Below are positions 60,260-64,000 of a stretch of 64,000 nucleotides of DNA, piece after piece (the first letter of the stretch is position 1; each line of letters begins with the position of its first letter). Origin of the DNA: Haloarcula sebkhae (lineage in GTDB: Archaea; Halobacteriota; Halobacteria; Halobacteriales; Haloarculaceae); assembly GCF_014647415.1 (NCBI RefSeq), contig NZ_BMPD01000002.1, positions 586,324 to 650,323 on the forward strand, written 5' to 3'. The translations under genes and the position numbers were made by a program. The notes below the pieces were generated by a model. It searched no databases. It worked only from the letters and a program-made list of their open reading frames with translations, and was not told the origin of the DNA.

Positions 60260-61609
60260 TTACGAACGCCGTGCGAGAGCAGTCCCCGCGAGAACAGCGA
60301 CGAGTGCAATACCGGAGAGTGTCCCGAACAGCGCCGTCGCGTTCGCAAAGGCCAGAATCGACCCCGCGAGACCGCCGCCGAGCGCGCCGACGCCGAACAC
60401 GCCCAGATAGGTGAAGCCATACGAGAGTCCGCGGGTGCCGGCAGGCGTGTATTCCGCGACAGCGGCCTGATACATCGGCTGGACGACGAACAGCGCGACG
60501 CCCAGAAGCGCACCGAGCACCGCCAGCGGACCGAAGCCCATCGCCGACACCGGAACGAACAGCGCCGCAAGGGCGGCAAGCACCAGGAACGAGCCGGCGA
60601 TGCCGTACTCGACGGGAATCCGGTCGGTCAGTTTGCCGCCAGCGTACTGGCCGAGGACGCCGATGAGTAACAGGCCCGCATAGAAGTAGTCCTGTGGCTT
60701 GAGCGTCTGGCCCGTCCCGGCCTCGATACCGAGTGCTGACAGGACGCTGGGAGGCAACAGGGTCTCTATCGGGATCGGTTCGAAACCCGGCAGGTCCCGC
60801 AGGAGTTCCGGGAGAAACGTGAGGACGCCGCGGTAGTACAGCCCCGAGCACATGACGACAAGGAACACGAGCAGGAAGCTCCCGGCCAGCAGATGCTTGC
60901 TCTCCGAGAGGAACTCCTCAAGCGAGTCGATACCACTACTTGCCCTCGACCCGCCGTCAGTCGCGGTCGCCACTGCTGCCGTCTCGTCGAAGCTCGCCTG
61001 CGAGGCGTAGACGGCGGCGAGCAACGCCGGAACGCCGAGGACGAGCGCGACGGTCCGCCACTCGGCGACCAGCAGAAGAATCGCGGCGACGAGCGGGCCG
61101 AGGCCGATACCGAGGTTGCCGGCGACGCCGTGATAGGCCAGTCCGGTCCCGCGCTGTTCGACACCTTTGCTGATGAGCGAGAGCCCGGCCGGATGGTAGA
61201 CGCTGGCCGAGAGCCCCCAGAGGACAAGCGCCAGCGCGATGATGACCATACTCGGAGCCAGTCCCAGCAGGATGTACGAGCCGCCCATGCCGAGCAGACA
61301 CCCGGTGATGAGCCGCCGGGAGCCGATTCGGTCGACGACGATACCGCCCGGGAGTGCGCCGGCCCCGAACAGGCCGTAGCCCAGCGTCACGATGACGCCG
61401 ACCGTCGCCGTCGTCACGTTGAACTGTGCGATACCGAGGTTGATGAGGTCGAACTCGGTGAGCCAGATGACGACGAATATCGGGACCGCCATCTCGTAGG
61501 TGTGGACCAGACCGTGTGCGAGCATGACCAGCGCGGTGATCGCTCGGTCGTTCGCGTTCACACTGTGGTTCGTGTCTGCCGCCGGCAAGTGTGTGACGGT
61601 TCCGCGCAT
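60260..61609 (-). CDS. MFS transporter
   Basis: A 449-residue major facilitator with 12 helices. GALPGGIVVDRIGSRR after the second helix carries the loop 2-3 signature, followed by AYHGVAGNLGIGLGPLV and a Gly-rich linker near residues 215-235 that separates the halves. Substrate cannot be told; it could export a drug or a small metabolite. No regulator adjoins it except the RHH gene divergent at 61684. Confidence 0.88.
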   Translation of the reverse strand: MRGTVTHLPAADTNHSVNANDRAITALVMLAHGLVHTYEMAVPIFVVIWLTEFDLINLGIAQFNVTTATVGVIVTLGYGLFGAGALPGGIVVDRIGSRRLITGCLLGMGGSYILLGLAPSMVIIALALVLWGLSASVYHPAGLSLISKGVEQRGTGLAYHGVAGNLGIGLGPLVAAILLLVAEWRTVALVLGVPALLAAVYASQASFDETAAVATATDGGSRASSGIDSLEEFLSESKHLLAGSFLLVFLVVMCSGLYYRGVLTFLPELLRDLPGFEPIPIETLLPPSVLSALGIEAGTGQTLKPQDYFYAGLLLIGVLGQYAGGKLTDRIPVEYGIAGSFLVLAALAALFVPVSAMGFGPLAVLGALLGVALFVVQPMYQAAVAEYTPAGTRGLSYGFTYLGVFGVGALGGGLAGSILAFANATALFGTLSGIALVAVLAGTALARRS

Positions 61610-61683
61610 CTACGCGTGCGCCTTTTTACCCCCTCCCAGAACCAGGGGTGGGTTTTTATGTCCGAACAGTATAGGCGGCAAGT

Positions 61684-61911
61684 GTGAGCAAGATCAAGGT
61701 GTCACTTCCGGATCAGGTCGACTCGGACATCCAGCGACTCGTCGAACAGGGCGAGTTCCTCAACCGTGACCAGGCCGTGGAAGACCTCCTGAAGCGAGGG
61801 ATTTCGGCCTACAATACCACGACCGAAGAGACCGAGACGCTCGATGAAGAGATTTTCGACCAGACGGCCTCCGAACAGCAGGACCCGGCGATGCAGGACG
61901 ATTTCCTCTAA
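61684..61911 (+). CDS. small ribbon-helix-helix (CopG-like) protein
   Basis: A 75-residue protein with a ribbon-helix-helix domain (KIKVSLPDQVDSDIQRLVEQGEFLNRDQAVEDLLKRGI; residues 3-40) and an acidic tail. Probably a DNA-binding regulator. The GTG at 61684 lies about 28 bases after a TATA-like GTTTTTATG, so a leaderless transcript is likely. It is divergent from the MFS gene and could regulate it. The last four bases overlap the next convergent gene. Confidence 0.8.
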   Translation: MSKIKVSLPDQVDSDIQRLVEQGEFLNRDQAVEDLLKRGISAYNTTTEETETLDEEIFDQTASEQQDPAMQDDFL

Positions 61912-62228
61912 TCGCGGTTCTGTGAGAGCCGGCTGTCGTCCTCGGATGCCCGCTGTCCGGAGCCGTTGTCTTCCTGCCGCTGTTGTTTCATTTTTGCGCC
62001 GGGTTTCGGACCTCTGTCGACTGACTCGTAGGGCGTTTCCGCGATGCTCTCCGGGATGATGTACCACGCGAGGCCACCGCCAACGACGGTTCCGCCAACA
62101 AACGTTACAGCGACAATCGGTAGTTCCGAACCACCGTACAACGTCACAAGCCCCATCGAGACGCCGAAGAGGAGTGCGAAGCCGACTTGCGTATATCTGA
62201 GAAATCGTTTCCGGTCGGCGTCCGTCAT
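61908..62228 (-). CDS. small two-helix membrane protein
   Basis: A 106-residue protein with RKRFLRYTQVGFALLFGVSMGLVTLYGG and VAVTFVGGTVVGGGLAWYIIP as two membrane helices and an acid-basic tail (about 65-106). It resembles conserved haloarchaeal proteins of unknown function. ATG at 62228 was chosen since the upstream part is not conserved-looking. It follows the next gene by 55 bases. Confidence 0.7.
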   Translation of the reverse strand: MTDADRKRFLRYTQVGFALLFGVSMGLVTLYGGSELPIVAVTFVGGTVVGGGLAWYIIPESIAETPYESVDRGPKPGAKMKQQRQEDNGSGQRASEDDSRLSQNRD

Positions 62229-62283
62229 CGAGGGACCGACCATCAGCGGCCCCCGGTACAGACTGGGTGGGTCCGGTTGACCA

Positions 62284-62829
62284 TCAGTAGAAGCCCCGCT
62301 CTACGTCTTCCTCGATGACGTCTTCGAACTCCGCATCGAGTAGTTCCTCCGCTTCCTCGAACGTCTCAGTGAGTTCGCTCATCTGGTCGGGTCGGTCGTG
62401 GTGGTCGAACTCCATCGGGCCGTAGGCCGGGGAGTCCATCGCGTCCATCATGTCCTCAAGCAACGCTTGCGGCGACGTGGGTGCGTCCGCATGCGTTTCG
62501 AGCACCGTTTCGAGGTTCTTGGCCTTCTCCTTGGCGTCGTCCTCGTCCTCCGGTCCCTGCTGGACGCCGAAGATGCCCGACCCGTCATTCGGGAACAGCG
62601 GGTCGATATCGTCGTCGATGCGGCGGGCCACTTGCGACCCGACGCCCTGTACCTCGAAGGGGTTCTTTGCATATGTCTTCAGCTGGTAGACACCGGCGTC
62701 AGGGTGACCGAAGTAGATGTCCTCGCCGATTCCGTTCGCGCGGTCGCCCCCGACGGCACGCCAGTCCCCCGGATTGGCATTGCTCTCCATCACGTCTTCG
62801 AGAATGTCCTGCCAGTCGCGAACGCGCAT
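62284..62829 (-). CDS. uncharacterised acidic haloarchaeal protein
   Basis: A 181-residue protein without a domain I can name. It starts VRDWQDILEDVMESNANPGDWRAVGGDRA (residues 2-30), has DIYFGHPDAGVYQLKTYAKNPFEVQGVGSQVARRIDDDIDPLF and ends in a long Glu/Asp stretch (about 145-181). The strong acidity and continuity of the frame argue for a real gene; haloarchaea carry such conserved families. Function unknown. Confidence 0.7.
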   Translation of the reverse strand: MRVRDWQDILEDVMESNANPGDWRAVGGDRANGIGEDIYFGHPDAGVYQLKTYAKNPFEVQGVGSQVARRIDDDIDPLFPNDGSGIFGVQQGPEDEDDAKEKAKNLETVLETHADAPTSPQALLEDMMDAMDSPAYGPMEFDHHDRPDQMSELTETFEEAEELLDAEFEDVIEEDVERGFY

Positions 62830-62988
62830 TGTCAGTCGCTTGTTCGGCCTGGGTCAGAATGAACCCATCGGTCCGGAATGGCACAGCGACCGACTGGTCA
62901 TCGCTGTGCGGAAGCTAAGGACCCTCGCCAGCCGGCGTGTCAGTCACGTAGCCGAACGGCTTTACTCCCCGGAACAGCCAGACGTGGT

Positions 62989-63384
62989 ATGGAAAGCGAA
63001 CGCAACGTCCTCGGCGGGGAGCTAGCTCCCTGCTCGATGGACCCGGAGACGGGGTTCATGCGCGACGGCTACTGCTACCCGCTCCAGCGCGACCCGGGAC
63101 GGCACGAGATCTGTGCCGTGATGACGGCTGAGTTTCTGGAGTACAGCAAGGCACAGGGCAACGACCTCGTGACGCCGCGGCCGGAGCTGAACTTTCCGGG
63201 CCTCGACCCGGGCGACCACTGGTGTGTCTGCGTTCCGCGCTGGATAGAGGCCCACGAGGCCGGGCACGCACCGCCGGTGAATCTCGACGCGACGAGCGAG
63301 GACGTGCTCGAAGACGTGTCGCTGGAGACGCTCAAAGAGTACGCCGCCGACACCGAGTCCGATGCCGATGCGACCAGCGAATGA
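62989..63384 (+). CDS. DUF2237 protein
   Basis: A 131-residue protein with NVLGGELAPCSMDPETGFMRDGYCYPLQRDPGRHEICAVMT and LEYSKAQGNDLVTPRPELNFPGLDPGDHWCVCVPRWIEA, which is the DUF2237 family in bacteria and archaea. Function unknown; several Cys and His could bind metal. The ATG at 62989 gives the family start. The C-terminal 30 residues are an acidic extension. Confidence 0.88.
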   Translation: MESERNVLGGELAPCSMDPETGFMRDGYCYPLQRDPGRHEICAVMTAEFLEYSKAQGNDLVTPRPELNFPGLDPGDHWCVCVPRWIEAHEAGHAPPVNLDATSEDVLEDVSLETLKEYAADTESDADATSE

Positions 63385-63453
63385 GCCCCGGCGCGAACGA
63401 CTTTTGAGGGACCGCCCCGTCGCTTGAGTCGTGCAACAGGGGAGGGCCGAAGC

Positions 63454-64000
63454 ATGAGCGTAGACCGTGTTCGCGGTGTCGTCGTCGACATCGACGAGCC
63501 GAAGACGGTGAACACCCAGTACGGCGAGAGCGACCTCTGTGAGGTGACAATCCGACCCGACCGAGGGGCCGGCGAGCCGACGACGGTCACGCTCTGGGGG
63601 AAGTGGACCGAGAACGCCGCGGCCATCGAGACGGGAATGGAGATTGCCGTCTACAACCCTGACGAACGCGAGTATCAGGGCGAACAGCAGTATTCCGTCG
63701 GCGGCGACGCCACGCTCGTCGTCCAGCCGGACTTCCTCGTCGACGTGACCGACATCCGGGCGTGGGTGCAGTGCCCGCGGATGTACTACCTCCGGAAACT
63801 CGACGGCGCGGAGCACGCCTATCCGCTGGTGAAAGGGACCATCGTCCACGAGGTCTTCGGCGACCTGCTTCGGGGCCGGGACCTCGAAACCGCCATCGAA
63901 GAGCAGGTCGACGCTGCCGGACTGGACATCGGATTATTGGGCCGAGAAGCCGACGAGGTGGCCGGCGACGTACGCGACCACGCGTCGGCTATTCAGGGGT
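63454..64000 (+). CDS. Dna2/Cas4-like nuclease-helicase, N-terminal part
   Basis: The first 182 codons of a gene cut by the right edge. The opening RVRGVVVDIDEPKTVNTQYGE is an OB-like strand segment, and from about 85 a PD-(D/E)XK/Cas4-type domain begins (QPDFLVDVTDIRAWVQCPRMYYLRKLDG; KGTIVHEVFGDLL), with the Cys of QCPRMYYL fitting the iron-sulfur cluster first ligand. In haloarchaea such proteins continue into an AAA/UvrD-like helicase and are annotated Dna2. The rest of the domains, including the later cysteines, is outside the window. Confidence 0.8.
   Translation, partial: MSVDRVRGVVVDIDEPKTVNTQYGESDLCEVTIRPDRGAGEPTTVTLWGKWTENAAAIETGMEIAVYNPDEREYQGEQQYSVGGDATLVVQPDFLVDVTDIRAWVQCPRMYYLRKLDGAEHAYPLVKGTIVHEVFGDLLRGRDLETAIEEQVDAAGLDIGLLGREADEVAGDVRDHASAIQG

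Noticed and set aside
63454..64000. The Cas4-like domain as a sign of a CRISPR-Cas locus
   Set aside because: No repeats and no other cas gene are visible; the N-terminal OB-like part fits a Dna2-type replication protein.

Overview
The window is chromosomal DNA from an extremely halophilic archaeon (class Halobacteria). Its GC content is high, the predicted proteins are acidic, and many promoters have an archaeal TATA box about 25-30 bases before a start codon, implying leaderless transcripts. Lipoprotein and Tat signals (RR followed by a lipobox) are frequent, and many small proteins belong to families seen only in haloarchaea. Gene content suggests Haloarcula or a near relative, but the species cannot be fixed from the sequence alone. 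Genes are dense and often overlap by 4 bases. I see no rRNA, CRISPR array, prophage or intact transposase.

Layout. 1-4 kb: the end of a small protein gene, tRNA-Leu(GAG), an MBF1-like factor, acyl-CoA dehydrogenase, a HAD phosphatase and panB. 4-8.5 kb: cytochrome oxidase subunits II, I and III with an unknown membrane protein. 8.5-12.7 kb: the biotin operon bioB-bioU-bioF-bioD, followed by a hairpin-rich convergent spacer. 12.9-16.1 kb: ADP-forming acyl-CoA synthetase with a phosphotransacetylase-like regulatory protein. 16.2-25.6 kb: dpsA, small genes, a Ser-type thiolase with its OB-fold partner, an iron-siderophore binding protein, propionyl-CoA carboxylase pccB/pccX and a phaB-like reductase. 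25.8-35.1 kb: an Fe(III) ABC transporter embedded among glycan-type genes (RGP-like mutase, GT-C membrane protein, dolichyl-phosphate GT2). 35.5-50 kb: a sugar uptake and oxidation region with two binding proteins, one ABC transporter, glucose dehydrogenase, a Gfo/Idh oxidoreductase, an aldo/keto reductase, two TrmB regulators and GfcR. 50-54.4 kb: a Cys-type thiolase with OB-fold partner, an alpha/beta hydrolase, meaB and a B12-binding mutase subunit. 54.7-61.6 kb: glycosyltransferases, deacetylase, flippase and an MFS transporter. 61.7-64 kb: small conserved proteins and the start of a Dna2/Cas4-like nuclease-helicase.

Two shared regulatory signals tie the window together. The palindrome TTTAGG-N4-CCTAAA, similar to the bacterial DtxR iron box, lies in front of two iron-binding-protein genes, the RGP-like gene, the dolichyl GT2, a 49-residue protein and, in degenerate form, dpsA. 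This suggests that the surface-glycan-like genes are co-regulated with iron uptake, and it is the most interesting candidate system here. A second palindrome, ACCACA-NN-TGTTGT, recurs before the sugar binding protein, its permeases, the aldo/keto reductase and gfcR.

Metabolically, the biotin operon could supply the biotin cofactor of the carboxylase, while pccB/pccX, meaB and the B12 subunit belong to the propionyl-CoA to succinyl-CoA route. The Ser-type thiolase and phaB-like reductase resemble the haloarchaeal polyhydroxyalkanoate pathway.
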